Shown here: positions 8,591 through 15,874 of the stretch, one piece after another
Numbering within the stretch: the first letter of the stretch is position 1
Layout of the letters: every line of letters begins with the position of its first letter
DNA from: Salsipaludibacter sp038233055
Lineage (GTDB): Bacteria > Actinomycetota > Nitriliruptoria > Nitriliruptorales > Nitriliruptoraceae
Assembly: GCA_038233055.1 (NCBI GenBank)
Contig: JBBSMS010000030.1
Location: 1-28,359 of the forward strand
Direction: 5' to 3'
Length of the DNA stretch: 28,359 nt
The notes under the pieces: model-generated
What the model was told of the DNA's origin: nothing
Databases searched by the model: none
The model's input: only the letters and a program-made list of their open reading frames with translations
Made by a program: the position numbers and the translations under genes

Positions 8591-9724
8591 TCAGCCCACC
8601 GCGCCGTTCGGGGCGAGGTGGATCCACGTGACCCCCGGTGCCAGCGACAACGGGGCACCGTCCGGGTCGAGCAGCAGCAGGTGATCGTCGCGTCCTGACT
8701 TGGACCACGTGGCGGGGAAGCGACGACCGTGGCGCAGGAGCACCGCGTCGCCGGTGCCGGTCATGCGGGTCTCGACGTAGGACTGGCCGGCGCTGTCGCA
8801 GCAGCCGCCCGTCTCGATGTCGGTCAGCACGACCACCACGTTGGCCGCACCGATCTGGCCGCCACCGGTCACCTCGGACGAACTGCCGTTGGAGAAGCGG
8901 CGGTAGACGTCGGCCTTCTGGTCGTACTCCCACGACGTGACCTGGGCCGGGCTCATCCGGATCGACAGTTGGGTCCCGACCGACCCCTCGCCCGGCAACA
9001 CGCCCCACACCAGGCCGCTGGAGGCCGGCTCGACCTCGTCATGACCGGCGCCCCGCGCCAACACCTGGTCCGTGCGGGCCATGAGGTTGTGCGGTGACGA
9101 GCGGCCGGACTGGCGGAAGAAGGTCGAGCCGCCACGGTCCGAGACCAGCCCGATGGCGTCGGTGCCGGCGATCGCGGCGGCGACCTCCGGGCGGGCCCCC
9201 GAAGAGGCCAGCACCGGGTGGTAGGGCGCCAGGACCTCGGCGTCGACCAACCGGGGGGACCGCACCGGGCCGATCTCGGACGGGGTCTGGGAGTGGAACA
9301 GGGCGAGGAAACGCGTGACGCCGCCCTCCACGACCGCCTCGTACACGATGTCGGCCTGGTCGAGACCGGCCTGCGGGAAGGCCGCGCGGGCATTGTCGAT
9401 CTTGACGGCCAGGACCGGTTCGCCGGTCCGGGGGCGGTCAGTCGCCTCGCCGGTCAACGGGAACCGACCCGTGGGTGTCGGACTGGGCGACGGCGACGGG
9501 CTGGGCGTCGAGGAGGGTGTCGCGCTGGGCGGCGGCAACGGGGTCGGCGTGGGCACGACGCTGGCCGGTGCGGCCTCCTCGGGCAGCGGGGACGCGGTCA
9601 CCTGCACGGTCGGCGTGCCACAGGCGGCGGCGACCGTCGCCGCAGCCACGAGCAGGATTGCCCTGGGCAGCACCCGCCCGGACCCGCGGGACGTGACCGC
9701 ACGGCGGCCGTGGGTGGTGTCCAT
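8591..9724 (-). CDS. DUF3048 (YerB-like) lipoprotein
   Basis: This is a predicted surface lipoprotein of the DUF3048/YerB family, whose biochemical role is not established. The N-terminus has basic residues, a hydrophobic stretch and a lipobox (VAAAC, Cys35), so the mature protein should be lipid-anchored. Residues about 40–88 are a Pro/Ser/Thr linker with SPSPSP runs. The globular part begins at TGEPVLAVKIDNARAAFPQAGLDQADIVYEAVVEGGVTRFLALF, the hallmark of the family, with IGPVRSPR shortly after. GGAGAGG lies upstream of ATG 9724. It lies between lemA and pdxS on the same strand, with a 176-bp gap before pdxS that shows no clear promoter. Confidence 0.9.
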   Translation of the reverse strand: MDTTHGRRAVTSRGSGRVLPRAILLVAAATVAAACGTPTVQVTASPLPEEAAPASVVPTPTPLPPPSATPSSTPSPSPSPSPTPTGRFPLTGEATDRPRTGEPVLAVKIDNARAAFPQAGLDQADIVYEAVVEGGVTRFLALFHSQTPSEIGPVRSPRLVDAEVLAPYHPVLASSGARPEVAAAIAGTDAIGLVSDRGGSTFFRQSGRSSPHNLMARTDQVLARGAGHDEVEPASSGLVWGVLPGEGSVGTQLSIRMSPAQVTSWEYDQKADVYRRFSNGSSSEVTGGGQIGAANVVVVLTDIETGGCCDSAGQSYVETRMTGTGDAVLLRHGRRFPATWSKSGRDDHLLLLDPDGAPLSLAPGVTWIHLAPNGAVG

Positions 9725-9768
9725 GCCCCGGGACCTCTCCGCTCGTCCCGGCCCCGGACCTCCGCGTG

Positions 9769-10329
9769 TCAGAACTCGACCTTGACCGGGCCACGCGCCT
9801 CCGGGTCGTCGACCTCGAAGTACTCGCGTGGCGGGAAGTTGAACAGCCCGACGACGATGTTGGTCGGGAACGTCTCCCGAGCGGTGTCGTAGGACTGCAC
9901 GGCGGCGTTGTAACGGTTCCGCGAGGTGGCGATCCGGTCCTCCGTGGAGGACAGTTCGGCCTGCAGTTCACGGAAGTTCTGATCGGCCTTGAGGTCGGGG
10001 TAGGCCTCGGCGACCGCGAACAACTGCCGCAGGGCACCGGTCAGCCCGCCCTCGGCCGCGGCCTGCTCACCCGGTGAGGAGGCACCGACGGCGGTGTTGC
10101 GGGCCTGGATGACCGCCTCGAGCGTCTCGCGCTCGTGCGAGGCGTAGCCCTTCACGGTCTCGACGAGGTTGGGGATGAGGTCGTGGCGACGGGTGAGTTG
10201 GACGTCGATGTCGGCCCACGCCCCCTCGACGTGGTTGCGCAGGGCCACCAGCCCGTTGTAGGTGCCGGCCAGCCAGATGCCGACGACCACGACCAGCACG
10301 GCCAGCCCGATGAGTACATAGATCAGCAC
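9769..10329 (-). CDS. lemA: LemA family protein
   Basis: LemA proteins are small membrane-anchored helical-bundle proteins of uncertain function. GTG 10329, with AGGGA about seven bases upstream, gives a 186-residue protein: an N-terminal helix (LIYVLIGLAVLVVVVGIWLAG), then the family motif YNGLVALRNHVEGAWADIDVQLTRRHDLIPNLVETVKGY, and the C-terminal YNAAVQSYDTARETFPTNIVVGLFNF. The much longer open frame upstream is out-of-frame glycosyltransferase sequence. It is separated from the glycosyltransferase by 116 bp and from the DUF3048 lipoprotein by 44 bp. Confidence 0.96.
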   Translation of the reverse strand: MLIYVLIGLAVLVVVVGIWLAGTYNGLVALRNHVEGAWADIDVQLTRRHDLIPNLVETVKGYASHERETLEAVIQARNTAVGASSPGEQAAAEGGLTGALRQLFAVAEAYPDLKADQNFRELQAELSSTEDRIATSRNRYNAAVQSYDTARETFPTNIVVGLFNFPPREYFEVDDPEARGPVKVEF

Positions 10330-10445
10330 GCGTTCGTCCCTGCTCGATGCTGCCGGCAGACTACGCGTTGGGCTCGGGCGAGTCGCGCATCCGTCGCGTC
10401 CCGCGCGCTGCGGCGAGACGGCTCGAACGGGCCAGCCCGGAACCG

Positions 10446-11585
10446 TCAGCCCGACCGCCTCGTCGGCTCGGCGCCACGCCGGCGCAGGGCCAGGTCGTGG
10501 ATGGCCCGGACCCGGTCCGCGACCGCGGGCCAGTCGAAGCGCTCGACGTCGTGGCGTGCCTGGGCAGCCAACGCCGCTGCCATCGCCGGGTTCGCCAACA
10601 GCGCCGTCACCGCCGCGGCCAACGCGGCCGGGTCGCGGGGCGGCACCAACCGGGCGTTCACGCCGTCGGTCGCCACCGAGCGGTACCCCGGCAGGTCCGA
10701 CGCCACCAACGGTGCGCCCGCGGCCATCGCCTCCGCCAGCACGATCCCGAACGACTCCCCGCCGCGGGCGGGTGACACGAACACGGATGCCGATGCCATC
10801 ACGCGCGGGACCTCGTCGTTGTCCACCCGTCCCAGGAACACGACGTCGGAGCGCAGCCGCGTGGGCAGCAACGCCTGGCAGCGATCGCGCTCGGGGCCGT
10901 CGCCGACGACGTACAGGCGCAGGTCGGGGTGATCGGTCTTGAGCAGCACGAACGCTCGCACCAGGTCCTCCAGGCCCTTGCGCGGTTCCAACCGGCCCAC
11001 GAACACCAGGTTGGGCTGCACCACCGAGGGGAACGGGCGGGCGGCCGCGAAACGGGCGACGTCGACACCGTTGGGGACCACCTGGAAGCGGCCCGGGGAC
11101 AGCCCGAGGGCGCGACCGTGGAACGCCGCTGCGGCCTCCGAGACCGCGATCCGGGCATCGAGGTCGCGCAGCGCCCGTCCGAGCACGGGCCGCAGGGCGC
11201 GATAGGCCAACCCGCTGTCGGCCCAGGCGTGGAAGGTCGCCACGGTGGCGGCCCGCCCCCACGTCGCGGCCGCCAGTGACACCACCGGGACGGCCGGTTC
11301 GTGGACATGGACCAAGTCGGGTCGCAGGTCGACGAGGGTGGCCCGCACCCGACGGACCGCCCGCGGATCGAGGGCCACCGGTGCCACCGAATCGTTGAAC
11401 GGGATGCCGACGGATCGACCGACCGTCATGACACCGCTGCGTGAACGTCGTCCCGGGGCGATCACCGTGACCTCGTCCCCCGCGGCACGGAGGTGGTCGG
11501 CGAGGTGGCGGACGTGGGCCTGGACCCCACCGGGGACGTCGATGTCGTACGGACTGACCATGGCGACACGGCGCATCCGGGTCAC
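10446..11585 (-). CDS. pimA: GT4 glycosyltransferase, PimA-like phosphatidylinositol mannosyltransferase
   Basis: The order thrS–HIT–pgsA–acyltransferase–GT is that of Mycobacterium, where this gene is PimA, which transfers mannose from GDP-mannose to phosphatidylinositol on the cytoplasmic face of the membrane. The GT-B fold is clear: the N-terminal half has VSPYDIDVPGGVQAHVRHLA (glycine-rich loop), VHVHEP and TFHAWADS; the C-terminal half has FVGRLEPRKG and the E-x7-E motif ESFGIVLAE (277–285). GTG 11585 overlaps the acyltransferase stop (GTGA) and gives 379 residues; ATG 11576 is an alternative three codons in. The exact acceptor is inferred from context. Confidence 0.85.
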   Translation of the reverse strand: MTRMRRVAMVSPYDIDVPGGVQAHVRHLADHLRAAGDEVTVIAPGRRSRSGVMTVGRSVGIPFNDSVAPVALDPRAVRRVRATLVDLRPDLVHVHEPAVPVVSLAAATWGRAATVATFHAWADSGLAYRALRPVLGRALRDLDARIAVSEAAAAFHGRALGLSPGRFQVVPNGVDVARFAAARPFPSVVQPNLVFVGRLEPRKGLEDLVRAFVLLKTDHPDLRLYVVGDGPERDRCQALLPTRLRSDVVFLGRVDNDEVPRVMASASVFVSPARGGESFGIVLAEAMAAGAPLVASDLPGYRSVATDGVNARLVPPRDPAALAAAVTALLANPAMAAALAAQARHDVERFDWPAVADRVRAIHDLALRRRGAEPTRRSG

Positions 11586-12679
11586 GAGGCCGCCCCACCA
11601 CCGCCGGGTGGTGACCAGTTCCCGGACCGCCACGCCGGCACGACCGGGTGGTCGGGTTCACGGTCGACGAGCCAGTTGCGCACGAACACGTGCCACTGTT
11701 CGGGTGCCCGACCGATCAGTCCTTCCAGCTCGCGTGCGAGCACCTGGGTGCCCGCCTCCACGTCCAGGTGGGCGATGTCCACCACCGAGTGGATCACGCC
11801 CCGGAAGCCGTCCTCGCCCTCGGTCAGGAAGGCACCGACCGCGACCGGCCGTCCCGTGCGGCGGGCCAGCAGGGCGCAGCCGGGTGGCAGCCGACATGGT
11901 TCGCCGAAGAACTCCACGACCGGCCCGCGGCGGCCCAGGTCCCGGTCCGCCAGCAGCGTGGCCAGTCCCCCACGGTCGATGACGTCGACCATCTGGTCGA
12001 TCATGTCGCCACCACGCACCAGCGGGATCACCTCGATCCCCGCGTCGCGTCGCAACTGCACGAACCGGTCGAACAGGCGTCTCGGTTCCACGACCTCGGC
12101 CACCGCGGCCATGCCCCAGTCGCGCTGGGAGGTGAAGAAGGCCCCGATGTCCCACGACCCGAGGTGGCCAGTGGCCAGGATCGCGCCGTCGCCGTCGGCC
12201 AGCAGGTCGTCCACGAGGTGGAGGTTCTCGCCGGACGAGCGCGCCAGGACGCCCTGGGGGGTGAACGTGTGGAGGCGGAAGGCGTCGAGCCAGTAGCGGG
12301 CATACGAGACGTACGCGGCGCGCACCACCTCCTCCAGGCGGTCGGGGTCCGGGCCGCCCAGCACCCGGGCGAGGTTGGCGCGGACCTGGTCGCGCTGGGC
12401 GCCGTTGCCGGCGCGGTACCAGACCGCGCCCAACGACTCCGGCGTGGCGGTCGCGAGCGGTCGGGGCAGGTGGGCGGCCGCATCCCACACTGCGCGGTAG
12501 CCCCAGTACGCGGCCTTCTGGCGCAGGGTCTCGGGAGCCGCCGGTGGCAGGTCCCCGACCCGGGCCACCGACCGTGGCTGGCCGCCGTCGGTCGCCGCCG
12601 GGACACCCCGTCCGGGCGCCTCGGATCCGGGCGGGGCCGGAGTCGAGGGGGCGGCGCCGGGCCGGTCCGACCGGCTCAC
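11582..12679 (-). CDS. patA: LpxL/HtrB-family acyltransferase, PatA-like
   Basis: Family members transfer acyl chains to lipid acceptors; the mycobacterial gene in the same position (PatA) acylates phosphatidylinositol mannosides at the membrane. The H-x4-D catalytic motif is present as HLGSWD (His172, Asp177), followed by VAEVVEPRRLFDRF and the conserved LLADRDLGRRGPVVEFFGEP. The first ~50 residues are a Pro/Gly-rich low-complexity leader absent from many homologues, so the true start could be internal. I keep GTG 12679 because it overlaps the pgsA stop as GTGA. At 365 residues it is slightly longer than the family norm owing to that leader. Substrate assignment is from synteny. Confidence 0.85.
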   Translation of the reverse strand: MSRSDRPGAAPSTPAPPGSEAPGRGVPAATDGGQPRSVARVGDLPPAAPETLRQKAAYWGYRAVWDAAAHLPRPLATATPESLGAVWYRAGNGAQRDQVRANLARVLGGPDPDRLEEVVRAAYVSYARYWLDAFRLHTFTPQGVLARSSGENLHLVDDLLADGDGAILATGHLGSWDIGAFFTSQRDWGMAAVAEVVEPRRLFDRFVQLRRDAGIEVIPLVRGGDMIDQMVDVIDRGGLATLLADRDLGRRGPVVEFFGEPCRLPPGCALLARRTGRPVAVGAFLTEGEDGFRGVIHSVVDIAHLDVEAGTQVLARELEGLIGRAPEQWHVFVRNWLVDREPDHPVVPAWRSGNWSPPGGGGAAS

Positions 12680-13434
12680 AGGTCGCCCGTGACGGCGCGG
12701 GGATCACCCACCACGTCGTCTAGGGCCGCGTCGAAGTTGGTGGACCCGTAGAACCGACGCGCCGCGACCAGGAAGGCCCGGTTCCAGGCGTTGCGACCGG
12801 CGGCCAGCGCGACCAGTTCCTCGGGGACGTCCCGGGCCACCTGGCACCACACGTGGTGGATGCGCTGGACCACGGTGACCAGCCCGCCGACCGCCAGCAG
12901 CCACAGCACCGGTTCGAGGATCCACTGGTGGAAGACCAGCCCGAACATCAGAGCGATGGCGCGCTCCGCTCGCTCCATGATGCCGATGGAACAGTCGAGG
13001 TCGATCGACTCGGCCCGCGCACGCACGTAGGAGATGATCTGGGCGGCCAGCAGGGCGACCAAGGTGACCCCCAGTTGGCGTGGGTGGTCGCGCAGCCAGA
13101 AGGCGATCGCGGCCAGGATGATGCCGTCCGACATCCGGTCCACGACCGAATCGTAGAAGCCACCGAACGGGGTCGACGAGGAGGTGGCACGTGCCACCGC
13201 GCCGTCGAAGGTGTCCATCAGCCCGCCGGCGATCAGCACCAACCCACCGATCATCGGCTCGTCCGCGACGACGAAGCCGGCGCCGACCGCGGTCAGGACC
13301 ATTCCCATGGTCGTGAGCGCGTTGGGGGTGACGCCCAGCGCCGCCAGCCCGCGCCCGATGGGTGTGGTGACGCGGTTGATGGTCGTGTCGAACGTCGCGC
13401 GGAGCGCCACCAGTGACACCTCGGCTGAGGACAT
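12676..13434 (-). CDS. pgsA: CDP-alcohol phosphatidyltransferase (PgsA/phosphatidylinositol phosphate synthase type)
   Basis: An integral membrane enzyme that joins a CDP-diacylglycerol lipid to an alcohol; in this gene cluster the alcohol is most likely inositol 1-phosphate, making the phosphatidylinositol precursor used by the next two genes. The full signature D-x2-DG-x2-AR-x8-G-x3-D-x3-D is present (Asp74, Asp77, Gly78, Ala81, Arg82, Gly91, Asp95, Asp99) within MDTFDGAVARA…GGFYDSVVDR. Several hydrophobic helices follow. I use ATG 13434 (MSSAEVSLVAL, 252 residues) rather than an upstream in-frame start. The C-terminus is coupled to patA by GTGA. The upstream neighbour HIT is separated from it by the divergent hydrolase gene. 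Confidence 0.9.
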   Translation of the reverse strand: MSSAEVSLVALRATFDTTINRVTTPIGRGLAALGVTPNALTTMGMVLTAVGAGFVVADEPMIGGLVLIAGGLMDTFDGAVARATSSSTPFGGFYDSVVDRMSDGIILAAIAFWLRDHPRQLGVTLVALLAAQIISYVRARAESIDLDCSIGIMERAERAIALMFGLVFHQWILEPVLWLLAVGGLVTVVQRIHHVWCQVARDVPEELVALAAGRNAWNRAFLVAARRFYGSTNFDAALDDVVGDPRAVTGDL

Positions 13435-13588
13435 GGACGGTCGCGACACCTTACCGGTCCCCTCCCCCCCGACTCCGGGAGCCCGGACGGGTCGCCGGCC
13501 CGCACCAATCGCCCGGTCGCCAGTCCCGGCACGGCATCTGCGACCCCTTCCGATGGGCGCACATCCCGGCAATTCGGCGGGCGACCCC

Positions 13589-13617
13589 CGGACAGTGGAC
13601 GGACACCGCCGTAGAGT
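13589..13617 (+). promoter_or_regulatory. Candidate promoter of the secreted hydrolase
   Basis: CGGACA (13589–13594, 4 of 6 matching TTGACA) and TAGAGT (13612–13617, 4 of 6 matching TATAAT) are separated by exactly 17 bp and lie 46 bp before the ATG at 13663, which has GCGGAG upstream. The 13,435–13,662 interval is a divergent intergenic region that must also serve pgsA in the other direction; I see no good counterpart there. Confidence 0.35.
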
Positions 13618-13662
13618 CGTGCTGGTCCCGACCGACCACCACCTGCTGCCAGCGGAGTTGCC

Positions 13663-15024
13663 ATGTCCCGATCACCGTTCCGACTGCTCGTCGCCGGGGC
13701 GGCGCTGCTGGCCCTGCTGGTGCCGACGCTCGCCTCGGCCGCGCCGAAGGACAAGGGTCCGGAGTGGTTCGTGGACGAGTCGACGTTGCCCTTCGACGGG
13801 CTGCCGGGACTGGAGGCGGAGCAACTGTGGGGCGTCGAGCGTGGCGCCGCCTACCGGATCGAGGTGCCCGCCGACTGGAACGGCTCGCTGGTGATGTGGG
13901 CCCACGGGTTCCGCGGTGAGGGCCTCGAGTTGACCGTGGACAACCATCCGCTGCGGGCCTACCTCCTCGCCAACGGCTTCGCCTGGGCCGCGTCCAGCTA
14001 TTCCGAGAACGACTACGCGGTGGACGTGGGCGTGCGCGACACCGAGCGCCTGACCCGGGTGTTCCGCCGACAGGTGGGCCGAGCGGACACGACCTACATC
14101 ACCGGGGTGTCGATGGGTGGCCACGTCGTGGCGCGCTCGATCGAGCAGTACCCGTCGCGCTACGACGCGGCGATGCCGGCCTGTGGCGTGCTCGGTGACT
14201 ACGAACTCTTCGACTACTTCCTGGACTACAACGTCGCGGCGCAGCAACTGGCGCTGGGAACCTCGTCCTACCCCGTCGGTGACGACTACCTCACGGAAAC
14301 GGTGCCCACCATCAAGGCCAACCTCGAGGCCGTGCCCGGAGGGTGGCCCACCGTCCTGAACGCTGACGGACAGGCCTTCAAACAGTTGGTGGAGCTGCGG
14401 TCCGGTGGCGACCGCCCCAACTTCGACGAGGCGTGGTTCTTCTGGAACTCCTTTCCGACCTTCGGTGGCTCGGCCCCGGGCGACTTCACCTTCGGGCTTG
14501 GCACCGGCGACGGCACCGTCGGGATCGAGCGCGGCATCGCCGCGGAGAACGTGGGCGTCGACTACCAGCTCGACCTGGACCCGGCGACCAGCCCGGCCGA
14601 GGCCGCCTTCAACGACGGCGTCGTGCGAGTGGAGGCAGCCGACCGGCTGCGCAACTCGATGTCGCTGAACCGCCCCTCGCCGATCGTGACCGGTGACATC
14701 GACGTCCCGGTGCTGACCCTGCACAACCTCGGCGACCTGTTCGTGCCGTTCCACAACGAGGTCGTCTACGCCCAGGAGGTGGCCGACGCCGGCAACAGCG
14801 ACCTGCTGGTCCAGCGCGCCATCCGCGGGGTCGGCCACTGTGGCTTCACCGGCACCGAGTTGGCGACCGCCTTCGCCGACCTGGTGACCTGGGTCGAGGA
14901 CGGCGTGAGGCCGGCCGGAGATGTCGTACTGGACCCCGCGGTCGTCGCCGCACCCGACTACGGCTGCCGCTTCACCGACTTCGCGACCCCCGGCGGCCAC
15001 ACCCTCGCCACCCCCTGTCCCTGA
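13663..15024 (+). CDS. Secreted alpha/beta hydrolase (esterase/lipase-like)
   Basis: The 453-residue protein starts with a Sec signal peptide: SRSPFR, a hydrophobic core LLVAGAALLALLVP, and a likely AlaSerAla cleavage site near residue 26. The nucleophile elbow is GVSMGG with Ser150, preceded by MWAHGFRGEG for the oxyanion region. The likely acid is Asp in LHNLGDLFVP, and the likely base is His in GVGHCGFTG. Substrate is unknown; esterases and peptide-type hydrolases share this outline. It is the only plus-strand gene in the first 18 kb and splits the otherwise conserved HIT–pgsA junction, so it was probably inserted there. A 13-bp triplicate begins before its stop codon ends. Confidence 0.85.
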   Translation: MSRSPFRLLVAGAALLALLVPTLASAAPKDKGPEWFVDESTLPFDGLPGLEAEQLWGVERGAAYRIEVPADWNGSLVMWAHGFRGEGLELTVDNHPLRAYLLANGFAWAASSYSENDYAVDVGVRDTERLTRVFRRQVGRADTTYITGVSMGGHVVARSIEQYPSRYDAAMPACGVLGDYELFDYFLDYNVAAQQLALGTSSYPVGDDYLTETVPTIKANLEAVPGGWPTVLNADGQAFKQLVELRSGGDRPNFDEAWFFWNSFPTFGGSAPGDFTFGLGTGDGTVGIERGIAAENVGVDYQLDLDPATSPAEAAFNDGVVRVEAADRLRNSMSLNRPSPIVTGDIDVPVLTLHNLGDLFVPFHNEVVYAQEVADAGNSDLLVQRAIRGVGHCGFTGTELATAFADLVTWVEDGVRPAGDVVLDPAVVAAPDYGCRFTDFATPGGHTLATPCP

Positions 15025-15060
15025 CCATCCCGACTGACCATCCCGACTGACCATCCCGAC
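15022..15060. repeat. Three perfect tandem 13-bp repeats at the hydrolase stop codon
   Basis: TGACCATCCCGAC occurs three times without gaps at 15022, 15035 and 15048; the TGA of the first copy is the stop codon of the hydrolase. Degenerate pyrimidine-rich relatives (CTGACCCTC(C)TACCACCC) continue to about 15,110. The rest of the gap to 15,289 between the convergent hydrolase and HIT genes is strongly strand-biased (C-rich, then G-rich) with no gene. It may act as a transcription-end region, but I cannot draw a clean terminator. Confidence 0.95.
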
Positions 15061-15289
15061 TTCCCTGACCCTCCTACCACCCCTGACCCTCTACCACCCC
15101 TGACCCACCACCCACCCGCCAACCCCACCCCAAGCGGGCGTCGATCCGGCCACATGCTGCCGATCCCACACCCACCTGCGGTGGTGGCGGTGGTGGACGC
15201 GGGAGGGCGGTGGTGCAGGCGGGGGTGGTGCTGAGGGCGTGTCGAGGAGGTGGTGGCCGACGGGGCGGCGGTGGCGACGGATCGGCGGG

Positions 15290-15874
15290 TCAGGTCCAGT
15301 CGGCGCCGGCGAGAGTGTCGTGGACCTCGGCGAGTGCCTGCGGCAGCACGCGGGTCGCACCGACGACCGAGATGTAGTTGGTGTCGCCGCCCCACCGGGG
15401 CACCGCGTGCAGGTGGACGTGCTCGGCGATGCCCGCACCCCCGGCCTCGCCCAGGTTCATGCCGAGGTTGACGCCCTGGGCCGACAGGCGGTCGTGCAGG
15501 ACGGCTGCGGCGCGGCGGGCCAGGTGCCACATCTCCAAAGCCGCCGGTTCGGCGACCGCGTTGACGAAGCGCTCGTGGGCGTAGGGCACCACCATCAGGT
15601 GCCCGGGGTTGTAGGGGTAGGCATTCAGGAGCACGAACGCGCCACTCCCCCGGTGCAGGATCAGCGACTCGCGGTCCCGGCACGGGTCCCGTGCCGGCAG
15701 GACGCAGAACGGGCAGCCCTCGATCGCAGGTTCGGCGCTGCCGATGTAGCCCGACCGCCACGGCGCCCACAGCCGCTGGAGGTGGTCGAGTGCCACGCCG
15801 TCCTGGTCCACCCGGCCGTCGCGGTCGGCAGGGCTGGCCTGGTCCACCCTGCCGTCGGGGTCCACGTCGGTCAC
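15290..15874 (-). CDS. HIT-family nucleotide hydrolase/phosphorylase (Ap4A phosphorylase type)
   Basis: The HIT superfamily cleaves nucleotides such as diadenosine polyphosphates; the mycobacterial gene between thrS and pgsA is an Ap4A phosphorylase. The catalytic triad motif H-x-H-x-H is EHVHLHAV (His152, His154, His156). The N-terminal LQRLWAPWRSGYI and CPFC (Cys54, Cys57) match the actinobacterial subgroup. GTG 15874 overlaps the thrS stop (GTGA) and gives 194 residues. The first 28 residues contain the short duplication DGRVDQ…DGRVDQ and are not family core, so a later start is possible. The long open frame further upstream is out-of-frame thrS sequence. Confidence 0.9.
   Translation of the reverse strand: MTDVDPDGRVDQASPADRDGRVDQDGVALDHLQRLWAPWRSGYIGSAEPAIEGCPFCVLPARDPCRDRESLILHRGSGAFVLLNAYPYNPGHLMVVPYAHERFVNAVAEPAALEMWHLARRAAAVLHDRLSAQGVNLGMNLGEAGGAGIAEHVHLHAVPRWGGDTNYISVVGATRVLPQALAEVHDTLAGADWT

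Noticed and set aside
9769..11661. 630-codon minus-strand frame covering lemA and its upstream region
   Set aside because: Only the last 186 codons are LemA; the rest is an out-of-frame reading of the glycosyltransferase gene.
13672..15054. 460-codon minus-strand frame antisense to the secreted hydrolase
   Set aside because: No motifs; the plus strand has a signal peptide and catalytic motifs.
15022..15110. CRISPR-like tandem repeats
   Set aside because: Units are 13 bp with no spacers and no cas genes; a simple tandem repeat.
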